Shown here: positions 1 through 8,010 of the stretch, piece after piece | Position numbering within the stretch: the first letter of the stretch is position 1 | How the letters are laid out: each line of letters begins with the position of its first letter | Origin: Azospirillum tabaci | Lineage (GTDB): Bacteria; Pseudomonadota; Alphaproteobacteria; Azospirillales; Azospirillaceae | Reading direction: 5' to 3' | NCBI RefSeq assembly: GCF_014596085.1 | Contig: NZ_JACCJY010000001.1 | Location: forward strand, 558,001 to 622,000 | Length of the DNA: 64,000 nt | Made by a program: the position numbers and the translations under genes | The notes under the pieces: model-generated | What the model was told of the DNA's origin: nothing | The model's database searches: none | The model's input: only the letters and a program-made list of their open reading frames with translations

Positions 1-333
1 GGGCCCGGCGGTGTCCGCCGCCGGGCAGCGCTGTTCCGCCATGAGTTGCCGCACCGCGGTGATATGGATCAACTGCGCTTGGCGTTCCCTGCCACCCAAC
101 GTGGGCAGCGGGTCGTTGTAGGCTTTCAGCAGCGCCTCCAGCGTCGGGCAGTTCGTGCCCCGATAGGCGGCAGCGACATCGGCCGTCATCGACGCCTCCG
201 ATCCGGACGCCGAACTCGCCGCCCCGACCGCCAGCCCGACCGGATCAAGCGCGCAGCCCGACAGCATCGCCGCTCCCGAAACCGCCACCAGCGCCGCCAT
301 CCATGCCCTGGCCGCTTTGCAAACGCGCTGCAT
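1..333 (-). CDS. Partial gene: small lipoprotein of unknown function
   Basis: Reading the minus strand from an ATG at 333 gives 111 open codons that run off the left edge of the window, so the C-terminus is missing. The first 27 residues look like a lipoprotein signal: basic start (MQRVCKAARAW), hydrophobic stretch, then lipobox L-S-G-C with the lipidated Cys at about residue 27. The mature part has two further Cys and the local sequence YRGTNCPTLEALLKAY. I do not recognise a family. It diverges from prmA, with about 320 nt between them. The lipobox makes a real gene likely; function unknown. Confidence 0.65.
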   Translation of the reverse strand, partial: MQRVCKAARAWMAALVAVSGAAMLSGCALDPVGLAVGAASSASGSEASMTADVAAAYRGTNCPTLEALLKAYNDPLPTLGGRERQAQLIHITAVRQLMAEQRCPAADTAGP

Positions 334-652
334 CAAGCCCGTCTCCCCATGTGCCCACAAAGCAGCTCTTGCGGACCCCTCGGTCCGCTTATCTCCAGGT
401 GCAGTGTGCACGCTCAAAAGTGGTAAGAAAAGCGGCGGCAAGCCTGTGCCGCGCATTCGTCGGTCAAAACGTCGCACGCTGCGGTCGATCCAGCCCGGCC
501 AGCCCGTTTCCGAATGCGGCATCCCTGTGCGGCGGCGGGGACATGTGTCCGGTTGCGGGAAATCCTGGCTGCAGGAAATCTTTGTGTCTCGGCGTCTCTG
601 TGGTTAAGTCTCCCACCAGACAACGACCACCCCATCATCGGCGACCTTTCCC
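334..652. other. Intergenic region between the lipoprotein gene and prmA
   Basis: No convincing gene. Short open frames here have arginine/proline-rich shadow composition. The region must hold the divergent promoters of the lipoprotein gene and prmA, but I cannot pick a clear -35/-10 pair. It contains the repeat-like stretch at 577-607, and two near copies of GCRGGAAATC just before it. Confidence 0.5.
577..607 (-). repeat. Repeat-like AACCACAGAGACGCCGAGAC stretch
   Basis: Read on the minus strand, this 31-nt stretch begins TTAACCACAGAGACGCCGAG and continues into ACACAAAGATT. It is purine-rich and unlike the GC-rich coding DNA around it. I recall sequences of the AACCACAGAGACACAGAG type scattered between genes in unrelated bacteria, but have not searched. 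It lies 45 nt upstream of prmA. Confidence 0.35.
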
Positions 653-1567
653 ATGTCCTCCTCCAAGCTCTGGCGCATCGCGCTCGTCATTCCCGAAGCC
701 CACGCCCCCGCGTTCGCCGAGGCGATTGGCGATCATGCCGACGCGGTGTCCACCTTCGAATTGGAGGAGCACGGCGACTGGCTGGTCGAGGCGACGGTCT
801 ACGGGCAGCCGGACGAGCCGCGGCTGAACGCCCGCGTCGCCGTTCTGGCCGAGGCCATGGGCATCCCCGAACCCAAGCTGATCGTCGAGGAACTGCCCCT
901 CATCGACTGGGTGTCGCACAGCTACCAGGGCTTTCCGCCGATCCAGGCCGGGCGCTTCTTCGTCCACGGCTCCCACCATGAGGGCATCGTCCCGGCGGGC
1001 AGCATCCCGCTGCTGGTCGACGCCGCCACCGCCTTCGGCACGGGCGAGCATGGCTCCACCAAAGGTTGCCTGATGGCCCTGGACCGGCTGGCCCGCCGGA
1101 TGAGCCTGCCGCGTGCCGGCCGGGGCGGGGCGCTCGACATGGGGTGTGGCTCGGGCATCCTGGCGCTGGCGGTGACCAAGCGCTGGCGGGTGCCCGTCAC
1201 CGCCGTGGACATCGACCCGGAGGCGGTGCGCGTCACCCGCGTCAACGCCGCCCTCAACGGGGTGAAGGCCCGCATCCGCTCGCAGGGCGGCGACGGCTAC
1301 CACACCGCCATCGTGGGCAAGCACAAGCCTTACCGCCTGATCACCGCCAACATCCTGGCCCGTCCGCTGGCCCGCATGGCCCCGCAGCTCAAGCGTCATC
1401 TGCAGCGCGGCGGCGTGGCCGTCCTGGCCGGCCTGCTGAACCGGCAGGAGCGCCACGTCATCCAGGCGCACCGCACGCAGGGCCTGCATCTGGTCTCGCG
1501 CATCCCGGTCGGCGAATGGACCACCCTTGTGGTGAAGCGCCCGAAGCGGAAGGCCGTAAAGGGCTGA
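653..1567 (+). CDS. prmA: Ribosomal protein L11 methyltransferase PrmA
   Basis: SAM-dependent methyltransferase that trimethylates ribosomal protein L11 in the cytoplasm. The 304-residue length is normal for the family. The N-terminal third is the substrate-recognition region; the SAM fold follows with motif I LDMGCGSG at residues 161-168, preceded by the family stretch TAFGTGEHGSTKGCL. The family NxPY-like active loop appears as TANILARPL. A start at 653 (MSSSKLWR) agrees with the expected N-terminus; the ribosome site is weak. The TerB-like gene follows after 67 nt on the same strand. Confidence 0.93.
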   Translation: MSSSKLWRIALVIPEAHAPAFAEAIGDHADAVSTFELEEHGDWLVEATVYGQPDEPRLNARVAVLAEAMGIPEPKLIVEELPLIDWVSHSYQGFPPIQAGRFFVHGSHHEGIVPAGSIPLLVDAATAFGTGEHGSTKGCLMALDRLARRMSLPRAGRGGALDMGCGSGILALAVTKRWRVPVTAVDIDPEAVRVTRVNAALNGVKARIRSQGGDGYHTAIVGKHKPYRLITANILARPLARMAPQLKRHLQRGGVAVLAGLLNRQERHVIQAHRTQGLHLVSRIPVGEWTTLVVKRPKRKAVKG

Positions 1568-1634
1568 CGCCTCTGGATTTCGGTCCTCCCGTCGCCATCT
1601 CCTTTCGGACAGATGGACGACCCGTGGAGGACCG

Positions 1635-2096
1635 ATGCTGAACCGGATCAGGGCGCTGTTCCAGGAGAACGACCCCGGCGACGACCGCCACAGGCTGGAG
1701 GCCGCCGCCGCCGCCCTTCTGGTCGAGGCCGCACGCACCGACAACACCATTTCCCCGGCGGAGCGCGAGCGCATCCTCGACGTCACCCGCCGCCACTTCC
1801 ATCTGAGCGAGGAAGAGGCGCAGGACCTGCTGTCCGCCGCCGTGTTCGACACGGATGGCGCCTCGCCCTACTACCGCTACGTGACGGTGATCAACGACCA
1901 CTGCCCGCCGGACAAGCGGCTGTGGATCATCGAGATGCTGTGGGAGGTCGCCTACGCCGACGGCGAGCTGAACGACCTGGAGGCCAACCTGCTGCGCCGC
2001 ATCGGCGGCCTGCTGCATGTGCCCGACGTTGATCGCGGCCTCGCGCGCAAGCGTGTCCTGGAGCGGCTGGGCCTGCCCGACGATTCGGGGCTGTAG
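1635..2096 (+). CDS. TerB-family protein
   Basis: 153 residues with the TerB (tellurite resistance B / DjlA N-terminal) all-helical fold. The family acidic pattern shows in the first half (RTDNTISPAERERI) and is mirrored in the second half (YADGELNDLEANLL), the two pseudo-repeats that bind metal in TerB. A good GGAGGA ribosome site stands before ATG 1635. No signal peptide or membrane segment, so cytoplasmic. Lone TerB genes like this are common in alphaproteobacteria and their role is not known; tellurite resistance should not be assumed because no other ter genes are present. Confidence 0.85.
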   Translation: MLNRIRALFQENDPGDDRHRLEAAAAALLVEAARTDNTISPAERERILDVTRRHFHLSEEEAQDLLSAAVFDTDGASPYYRYVTVINDHCPPDKRLWIIEMLWEVAYADGELNDLEANLLRRIGGLLHVPDVDRGLARKRVLERLGLPDDSGL

Positions 2097-2200
2097 AGGG
2101 TTCGGTCTTTCACGCGGCTATGCCCTTTCCCGCGCTTGCGCGGTGCATCGTCCCTGCCTAGCCTGTCGCGGTCGGCTTCACCGGATGAGGATCAGCCCCC

Positions 2201-4231
2201 GTGTCCAGCGCTTACCGCGGCGACGAAACCCTGGCGCAGCTTCTGGCCCAAGCGGGCCTGCCCCAAACCCCCGCGGAAATCCGCAGCCTCGTCGCCGGGG
2301 TGCTCGCCGCGCCGGAGGGCGAGGACCCCGACGGCTGGATGGTCCTGGTCGGGGCGCGGCTCCCGGAGGACCTCGCCGGGCAGCTCCGCGCCCTGAAGGC
2401 CGAGTTGGCGGAACGCCTGCCCACCGCGGCACCGGATTACGCCGCCCGCATCGCCGCCCTGCGCGGCGTCCTGGCGCGCGCCGAGCTGGACGGCTTCATC
2501 GTGCCGCGCGGCGACGAGCACCAGGGCGAGTATGTGCCGCCGCGCGCCCAGCGCCTCGCCTGGCTGACCGGCTTCACCGGATCGGCGGGCCACGCCATCG
2601 TGGGGCGGCAGCGCGCCGCCATCTTCGTGGACGGGCGCTACACCCTGCAGGTCCAGGCGGAGGTGTCGGGCGACCTCTACGAATACCGGCATCTGGTGGA
2701 CGACCCGCTGACCGAGTGGGCGGGGGACGCGCTGCCGCGCGGCGGACGGCTCGGCTACGATCCATGGCTGCACACCGCCGGCTGGGTGGAGCGCACCCGC
2801 CAGCAGTTGGAGCGCATCGGCCTGTCGCTGGTGCCCTGCCCGGACAACCCGGTGGACCGCGTGTGGACGGACCAGCCGCCGGCCCCGCTGGCTCCGGTGG
2901 TCGCTCAGGACCACGTCTTCGCCGGGGACAGCGCCGCCGACAAGCGCGCCCGCATCGCCGGCGACCTGACGCGCAACGGCATCGGCGCCGTGGTGCTGAC
3001 CCAGCCCGATTCCATCGCGTGGCTGCTCAACCTGCGCGGCGCGGACGTGCCCTGCACACCGCTGCCGCTGTCCTTCGCGATCCTGAAGGACGACGCGCAG
3101 GTGGACCTGTTCATCGACCGCCGCAAGCTGGCGCCGGGCGTGGAAGCGCATCTCGGCAACCAAGTCGCCGTGCGCGCGCCGGAGGAGCTGGGCGCCGCGC
3201 TCGACGGGCTGGGACGCGAGGGGCGCAAGGTGATGGCCGACCCGGCGAGCACCTCGGCCTGGATCTTCGACCGGCTGCACATGGCCGGCGCCAAGCTGGA
3301 GCGCGACCCCGACCCCTGCGCCCTGCCCAAGGCCTGCAAGAACGAGGCGGAGCTGGCCGGCACCCGCGCCGCCCACATCCGCGACGGCGCGGCGCTCGTC
3401 CGCTTCCTGCATTGGCTGTCGCAGGAGGCGCCGTCGGGCACCGTGACGGAGATCGCCGCGGCGGACCGGCTGCTGGCCTTCCGCCGCGCCAACGACCGCT
3501 TCCGCGGCCTCAGCTTCGACACGATCTCCGGGGCGGGGCCGAACGGCGCCATCGTCCATTACCGGGTGTCGGAGGAGACCGACCGCCGGCTGGAGCCGGG
3601 CAGCCTGTTCCTGCTGGACAGCGGCGCCCAGTATCAGGACGGCACCACCGACGTGACGCGCACCATCGCCATCGGCGCGCCGACCCCGGAAATGCGCGAG
3701 CGCTTCACGCTGGTCCTCAAGGGCCACATCGCGGTCAGCACGGCGCGCTTCCCGCGCGGCACCACCGGGTCGCAGCTCGACACGCTGGCCCGCCTGCCGC
3801 TGTGGTCGGTGGGGCTCGACTACGACCACGGCACCGGCCACGGGGTGGGCAGCTACCTGTCGGTGCATGAGGGGCCGCAGCGGATCTCCAAGGTGCCGAA
3901 CAGCGTGGCGCTGCAGCCCGGCATGATCCTCTCCAACGAGCCCGGCTACTACAAGACCGGCGCCTACGGCATCCGCATCGAGAACCTGATCGTCGTGCAG
4001 CCGCTCGACCTGCCCATGGCGGAGCGGCCCATGCTGGGGTTCGAGGTGCTGACCCTGGCGCCCATCGACCGCAATCTCGTCGAGCCGGCGCTGCTGACCC
4101 AGGCGGAGATCGCCTGGCTGAACGCCTACCACACCCAGGTGCGCGAGACGCTGGAGCCGCGGCTCGCGGGCGGGGCGGACGCCGCCGTGGCCCACTGGTT
4201 GAGGCAGGCGACCTCCCCGATCATCGATTGA
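2201..4231 (+). CDS. pepP: Xaa-Pro aminopeptidase (aminopeptidase P, M24B family)
   Basis: Dinuclear-metal peptidase that removes the N-terminal residue before proline. 676 residues from a GTG start with GAGG ten nt upstream. The order is an N-terminal extension of about 75 residues, creatinase-like N domain, a second pseudo-domain, then the pita-bread catalytic domain and the short C-terminal domain of long eukaryote-like forms. All five metal ligands are visible: D473 (LLDSG), D484 (TTDVTRT), H547 (GTGHGVG), E580 (SNEPGYY) and E594 (RIENL). Long M24B enzymes are usually about 600 residues, so the N-terminal extension is extra; a later start is possible. Confidence 0.92.
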   Translation: MSSAYRGDETLAQLLAQAGLPQTPAEIRSLVAGVLAAPEGEDPDGWMVLVGARLPEDLAGQLRALKAELAERLPTAAPDYAARIAALRGVLARAELDGFIVPRGDEHQGEYVPPRAQRLAWLTGFTGSAGHAIVGRQRAAIFVDGRYTLQVQAEVSGDLYEYRHLVDDPLTEWAGDALPRGGRLGYDPWLHTAGWVERTRQQLERIGLSLVPCPDNPVDRVWTDQPPAPLAPVVAQDHVFAGDSAADKRARIAGDLTRNGIGAVVLTQPDSIAWLLNLRGADVPCTPLPLSFAILKDDAQVDLFIDRRKLAPGVEAHLGNQVAVRAPEELGAALDGLGREGRKVMADPASTSAWIFDRLHMAGAKLERDPDPCALPKACKNEAELAGTRAAHIRDGAALVRFLHWLSQEAPSGTVTEIAAADRLLAFRRANDRFRGLSFDTISGAGPNGAIVHYRVSEETDRRLEPGSLFLLDSGAQYQDGTTDVTRTIAIGAPTPEMRERFTLVLKGHIAVSTARFPRGTTGSQLDTLARLPLWSVGLDYDHGTGHGVGSYLSVHEGPQRISKVPNSVALQPGMILSNEPGYYKTGAYGIRIENLIVVQPLDLPMAERPMLGFEVLTLAPIDRNLVEPALLTQAEIAWLNAYHTQVRETLEPRLAGGADAAVAHWLRQATSPIID

Positions 4232-4600
4232 TGGGAAATGGGCCGGGATGTACCTTTGTCGGCGGCTGGACGGCGCATGAGGCGAGAATCAGCCCGTGCG
4301 TTCGCCTGTGAATTCTGGCAAGGTCCCCACCCGGCGCAGGGGTATGTCTGTTCGGACCGCCGCCGGACGCGCGTCCATGCCTTCGAGCGATGCCCCATCG
4401 CGTCGGGGCGCGGCGGAAATTCGGCGGTCTTGGTAACCCGATATTTACGGGCGTACGTCACTGTGGCCGTGAGGGATGACTTTTCGGCAGACTTAAGGCA
4501 TCACAGTCGGACCAGACCGACCTCGGCGCACGCCACGCAGCGCCGGGCGGGCTGAACGCCGGGCCGGGGCCTAGCAACGGAAGAATGCGGAGACGCGTAG
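4232..4600. other. Intergenic region upstream of cheY
   Basis: 369 nt with no credible gene; open frames on both strands here are short and arginine-rich. It is relatively AT-rich near 4436-4456 and 4480-4500 and should contain the promoter for the cheY-cheZ block. I found no convincing sigma-70, sigma-54 or sigma-28 element by eye. Confidence 0.45.
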
Positions 4601-4966
4601 ATGAAGATCCTTGTCGTCGATGACTACGCCACCATGCGGCGCATCGTGCGGAACCTCCTGACCCAGATCGGCTACACGGACATCGACGAGGCCGGCGACG
4701 GCGTCTCGGCCCTGCAGAAGCTGCGCGAGAGCAAGTTCGGCCTCATCATTTCCGACTGGAACATGGAGCCGATGACCGGCCTGCAGCTCCTCAAGGAGAT
4801 CCGCGCCGATGCCAAGCTCGCCTCGACCCCGTTCATCATGGTCACCGCCGAAAGCAAGACCGAGAACGTGATCGCCGCCAAGCAGGCCGGTGTGAACAAC
4901 TACATCGTCAAGCCTTTCAACGCCGACACCCTGAAGCAGAAGATCCAGGCCGTCATCGGCGGGTAA
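4601..4966 (+). CDS. cheY: CheY chemotaxis response regulator
   Basis: Single-domain receiver of 121 residues that carries the phosphoryl signal from CheA to the flagellar switch. The acidic pair D7/D8, phosphoacceptor D52 (ISDWNMEP), T82, K104 and the switch aromatic Y101 are all in place. The DWNM(E)P motif and KPF ending match CheY rather than a DNA-binding regulator. GGAGACG precedes ATG 4601. The CheZ-type phosphatase gene begins 3-12 nt after the stop, so the pair is surely co-transcribed and translation is probably coupled. Confidence 0.93.
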   Translation: MKILVVDDYATMRRIVRNLLTQIGYTDIDEAGDGVSALQKLRESKFGLIISDWNMEPMTGLQLLKEIRADAKLASTPFIMVTAESKTENVIAAKQAGVNNYIVKPFNADTLKQKIQAVIGG

Positions 4967-4969
4967 GGA

Positions 4970-6079
4970 GTGGTTGGGTTGGATCAGCTTCCGCAGCTTT
5001 CCGAGGAAGAGTTCGACCAGATCGAGGAAGCGATCGCCCGCACCACAAAGGGGCGAGCCTTCCTGCGCCGCTTCCACCGCCGGGCCCATGGGGCCGCGGC
5101 GGAGGAGGTGCGCAAGATGCTGCTGGAGTTCCGCAGCTCCTGGCATCAGCAGAGCGAGGTGGTGGAAGCCTCCAAGCACGTCGAGGTGCTGCGGCGCGAG
5201 CTGATGGAGATGGCTGCCTCCATCGAGCAGGCACGGCGCGAGGTCGCGGCCCTGCGTCCGCCCGACGCCGGCGGCGACAAGATCACGTCGGCGACCAACG
5301 AGCTGGACGCCATCGTCATCTCCACCGAACGTGCGTCCTTCGAGATCCTGAACGCCGCCGAGCGGCTGATGGACCTGTCGGGCAAGCTGAAGGCGGAGGG
5401 CGCCGACCCCGGCCTGTGCGCCGAGATCGAGGGGGAGGTGACGAACATCTTCACCGCCTGCTCGTTCCAGGACCTGACCGGCCAGCGCACCAGCAAGGTG
5501 GTCAACGCGCTCCGCTACATCGAGCAGCGCGTCAACGCGATGATCAACATCTGGGGCGTCGAGAAGCTCGCCGGCATCCAGATCTCCCATGAGAACACGG
5601 ACACACGGCCGGACGCCCATCTGCTGAACGGCCCCCAGCTCGACGGCCTCGGCGTCAGCCAGGCCGACGTGGACAGCATGTTCGACAGCCCGGCGATGGC
5701 GGCACCGCCTCCGCCGCCGGCTTCCGAACCGCCGCCCGCTCCGCCTCCGGCCTCCGCCCCGGCGGCCCAAACGGGAGCCAAGGCGAGCCAAGCCGACATC
5801 GACAGTCTGTTCGACAGCCCGGCCCCGGCTCCGGCCGCTCCGGCGAAGGCGAGCCAGGCGGACATCGACAGCCTGTTCGACAGTCCGGCTCCCGCCGCGC
5901 CGGCTCCCACCCCGGCTCCCGCTGCGGCCCCCGCCGCCAAGAAGCCGGTGCCGAAGCCCGCCTCGGCGGCCAAGCCCGCCCCGAAGCCGGTTGCCAAGCC
6001 GGCGGCCGCCCCGCCGCCCGCGGCGGACGAGCCTCCGGCGCCGCTGGATCAGGCGGCCATCGACGCCCTGTTCGGCTGA
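4970..6079 (+). CDS. cheZ: CheZ-family CheY-P phosphatase with repeated tail motifs
   Basis: Long helical protein that should dephosphorylate CheY-P. The CheZ active-site segment is FQDLTGQRTSKVV, with D168 and Q172 in the places of the catalytic Asp and Gln of E. coli CheZ. After about residue 225 comes a Pro/Ala-rich tail (to 369) holding SQADVDSMFDSP (S230), SQADIDSLFDSP (S273 and S295) and the C-terminal LDQAAIDALFG. These resemble the CheY-binding peptides at the CheZ C-terminus and the FliM N-terminus. The start is ambiguous: GTG 4970 overlaps its own ribosome site, whereas TTG 4979 lies 8 nt from AAGGAG and is preferred; numbering here counts from 4970. Confidence 0.87.
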   Translation: MVGLDQLPQLSEEEFDQIEEAIARTTKGRAFLRRFHRRAHGAAAEEVRKMLLEFRSSWHQQSEVVEASKHVEVLRRELMEMAASIEQARREVAALRPPDAGGDKITSATNELDAIVISTERASFEILNAAERLMDLSGKLKAEGADPGLCAEIEGEVTNIFTACSFQDLTGQRTSKVVNALRYIEQRVNAMINIWGVEKLAGIQISHENTDTRPDAHLLNGPQLDGLGVSQADVDSMFDSPAMAAPPPPPASEPPPAPPPASAPAAQTGAKASQADIDSLFDSPAPAPAAPAKASQADIDSLFDSPAPAAPAPTPAPAAAPAAKKPVPKPASAAKPAPKPVAKPAAAPPPAADEPPAPLDQAAIDALFG

Positions 6080-6180
6080 CCTCACGGTCAACGAGACGGT
6101 TCGGCGTCGGATTTGTGAAGAGTTGCCGCCGCTCCAATCGGCTGGCGAATTGGGACGTGAAGTTTGTTATGACGATCGTC

Positions 6181-6211
6181 GCCCGCCGGGCCGATGCCGG
6201 CCTTGGCGGGC
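6181..6211 (+). other. Strong GC hairpin between the two cheZ genes
   Basis: GCCCGCC at 6181-6187 pairs with GGCGGGC at 6205-6211, with an inner GGCC/GGCC stem. There is no T-run after it, so it is not a classical terminator. It could lower read-through or protect the upstream message. The 200-nt gap between the cheZ genes otherwise shows nothing clear. Confidence 0.35.
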
Positions 6212-6279
6212 AGTCCTGACCAGACGGGCCGGCGAGCGCGGATGCCCCGGCCGTCCACTCGGAAAGAGGCGCAGCCCGC

Positions 6280-7017
6280 ATGAGGAATCTATCGAAACCC
6301 TTCATGGCGGAGCTTCAGAAGGCCCGTCGGACCGGCAACCCCTATCAGGCGGTGGTGGATGACGCCGCCGCCCTGGCGCCGGCGCTGGCGTCGCTGCCGT
6401 CCGGCCCGGTCACCGTGGACAACAGCGACGTCATCCGAGCCATCAGCGACCTCGGCGCGAAGCTCGATCGCTTCCTGACGATGGACGCCCAGCAGATCGA
6501 CCAGATCCAGGTCGAGATCGCCGACATCTCGGGCCGGATCAAGGCCACCAAGGTCGAAATGGCGGCGATCCGCCACCCGCTGGCCGGCGACGACAAGTTC
6601 CAGCAGGCGTCGCAGGAGCTGAGCGCCGTCGTCTCGGCGACGGAGGCCGCAACCAACACCATCATGGCCTGCGCCGAGGAGCTGGAGGAGGTCGTTCACG
6701 AGCTGAAGTCGTCGCTGCCGGAGGGCTATCACGCCGATCGCGTCAACGACATGAACGACGTGATCGTCCGCATCTACGAGGCCTGCAACTTTCAGGACCT
6801 GACCGGTCAGCGCATCACCAAGGTCGTTCGCGCCCTGTCCTTCATCGAAGAGCGCGTCGACGCGATGATGAGCCACTGGAACAAGCGCGAGTTCGAGGCG
6901 ATGCCCCTGCCGCCCACCGTCACCAAGATGGATGAGACGCTGGAACTGCACGGCCCCGCCGACCATCAGGAGATGGGCAACATCAGCCAGGCCGACATCG
7001 ACGCGCTGTTCGGCTGA
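6280..7017 (+). CDS. Second CheZ-family protein
   Basis: 245 residues; ribosome site GAAAGAGG before ATG 6280. It has the same CheZ catalytic segment (FQDLTGQRITKVV, D173 and Q177) and ends in SQADIDALFG, the tail motif repeated in the preceding protein. The central part (about 60-200) is a long heptad-like helical hairpin, as in CheZ. It lacks the long Pro/Ala linker. The two proteins are clearly paralogues but diverged. It may act on the same CheY, on another CheY, or form mixed dimers with its neighbour; the sequence cannot decide. No signal peptide. Confidence 0.85.
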   Translation: MRNLSKPFMAELQKARRTGNPYQAVVDDAAALAPALASLPSGPVTVDNSDVIRAISDLGAKLDRFLTMDAQQIDQIQVEIADISGRIKATKVEMAAIRHPLAGDDKFQQASQELSAVVSATEAATNTIMACAEELEEVVHELKSSLPEGYHADRVNDMNDVIVRIYEACNFQDLTGQRITKVVRALSFIEERVDAMMSHWNKREFEAMPLPPTVTKMDETLELHGPADHQEMGNISQADIDALFG

Positions 7018-7097
7018 GCGGTTTCCTGCTCCGGCCCCCGTTCCGGCCCTCGTTCCGGCCCCTGTCCCGGAGCGTCCGGCCGCGTCACGGCGGCGAG

Positions 7098-7112
7098 GTT
7101 CGAAATTTGTTC
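7098..7112. promoter_or_regulatory. LexA-type SOS box (GTTC-N7-GTTC)
   Basis: GTTC GAAATTT GTTC is an exact match to the alphaproteobacterial LexA operator, direct GTTC repeats with 7 nt between. It lies 11 nt upstream of the proposed -35 box of the bamD-recN transcription unit, and recN is a classic SOS gene. Confidence 0.7.
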
Positions 7113-7123
7113 GCCGAAGCGGC

Positions 7124-7154
7124 TTGCCGCCCCCGCGCCCCGCCGTGCTATATA
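7124..7154 (+). promoter_or_regulatory. Probable promoter of bamD-recN
   Basis: TTGCCG at 7124-7129 and TATATA at 7149-7154, the latter preceded by TG one base away (extended -10 form). The spacer is 19 nt, longer than ideal, so the extended -10 may carry most of the activity. It sits 30 nt upstream of bamD. Confidence 0.5.
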
Positions 7155-7183
7155 GGGCCAACTTCGAAAGCATTGCGACGACC

Positions 7184-8002
7184 ATGCCCCGCCGTTTCTC
7201 CCGTCTGCCGCTTGCGGCCCTCCTCCTGGCTTCCGCCCTGACCGCCTGCTCCTCGACCAAAACCGAGGACCAGTATGTCGAGCGTCCGGCCGAGCAGATC
7301 TACCAAGAGGCCGACGCCGCCATGCGGGAGGAGCGGTTCAAGGTGGCCGCCAAGCTCTATGACGAGGTGGAGCGCCAGCACCCCTATTCCGAATGGGCGG
7401 GCAAGGCGCAGATCATGGCGGCCTACGCCCATTACCAGGATCTGAAGTACGACGACGCGATCCTGGCGCTCGACCGCTACATCCAGCTTCATCCGGGCAG
7501 CCCCGACGTCTCCTACGCCTACTACATGCGGGCGCTGTCCTATTACGAGCAGATCACCGACGTCCGCCGCGACCAGCGCATGACCCGTCTGGCGCTGGAC
7601 GCGCTGTCGGAGGTCGTGCGCCGCTTCCCGGACAGCCAGTACGCCCGCGATGCCAAGATCAAGATCGACCTGACCAACGACCATCTCGCCGGCAAGGAGA
7701 TGGAGGTCGGGCGCTTCTATCTGAATCAGGGTCAGTACACCGCCGCCATCGGCCGGTTCCGCACGGTGATTGAAAACTACCAGACCACCTCCCACGTCCC
7801 TGAGGCGCTGCACCGGCTGGTGGAGTGCTATCTGGCGCTGGGAATCACGGACGAGGCGAAGACCGCCGCCGCCGTGCTCGGCCACAACTTCCCCGGCAGC
7901 GAATGGTACACGGACAGCTACGCACTGCTGGTGGACGCCAACGTGCGTCCGGAGCGAAACGAGAAGTCCTGGATCAGCAGAGCCTGGAGCTCCCTGTTCT
8001 AG
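7184..8002 (+). CDS. bamD: Outer membrane assembly lipoprotein BamD (ComL)
   Basis: 272-residue outer-membrane lipoprotein of the BAM complex, which inserts beta-barrel proteins. The signal peptide starts MPRRFSRLPLAAL and ends in lipobox L-T-A-C (Cys about residue 22). The mature part is a run of TPR-like helix pairs, beginning AEQIYQEADAAMREERFKVA and including the BamD-typical YAYYMRALSYYEQI and GRFYLNQGQYTAAIGRF. ATG 7184 is chosen because it gives the lipoprotein signal; the frame is open further upstream but without leader character. recN starts 8 nt after the stop. Confidence 0.93.
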   Translation: MPRRFSRLPLAALLLASALTACSSTKTEDQYVERPAEQIYQEADAAMREERFKVAAKLYDEVERQHPYSEWAGKAQIMAAYAHYQDLKYDDAILALDRYIQLHPGSPDVSYAYYMRALSYYEQITDVRRDQRMTRLALDALSEVVRRFPDSQYARDAKIKIDLTNDHLAGKEMEVGRFYLNQGQYTAAIGRFRTVIENYQTTSHVPEALHRLVECYLALGITDEAKTAAAVLGHNFPGSEWYTDSYALLVDANVRPERNEKSWISRAWSSLF

Positions 8003-8010
8003 GACGATCC

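Noticed and set aside
1635-2096. Tellurite-resistance determinant
   Set aside because: Only a TerB-fold protein is present, with no terA, terC, terD or terZ nearby.
4571-6091. 506-codon minus-strand frame across cheY and cheZ
   Set aside because: Arg/Gly/Ser-rich antisense product, overlapping two well-identified genes.
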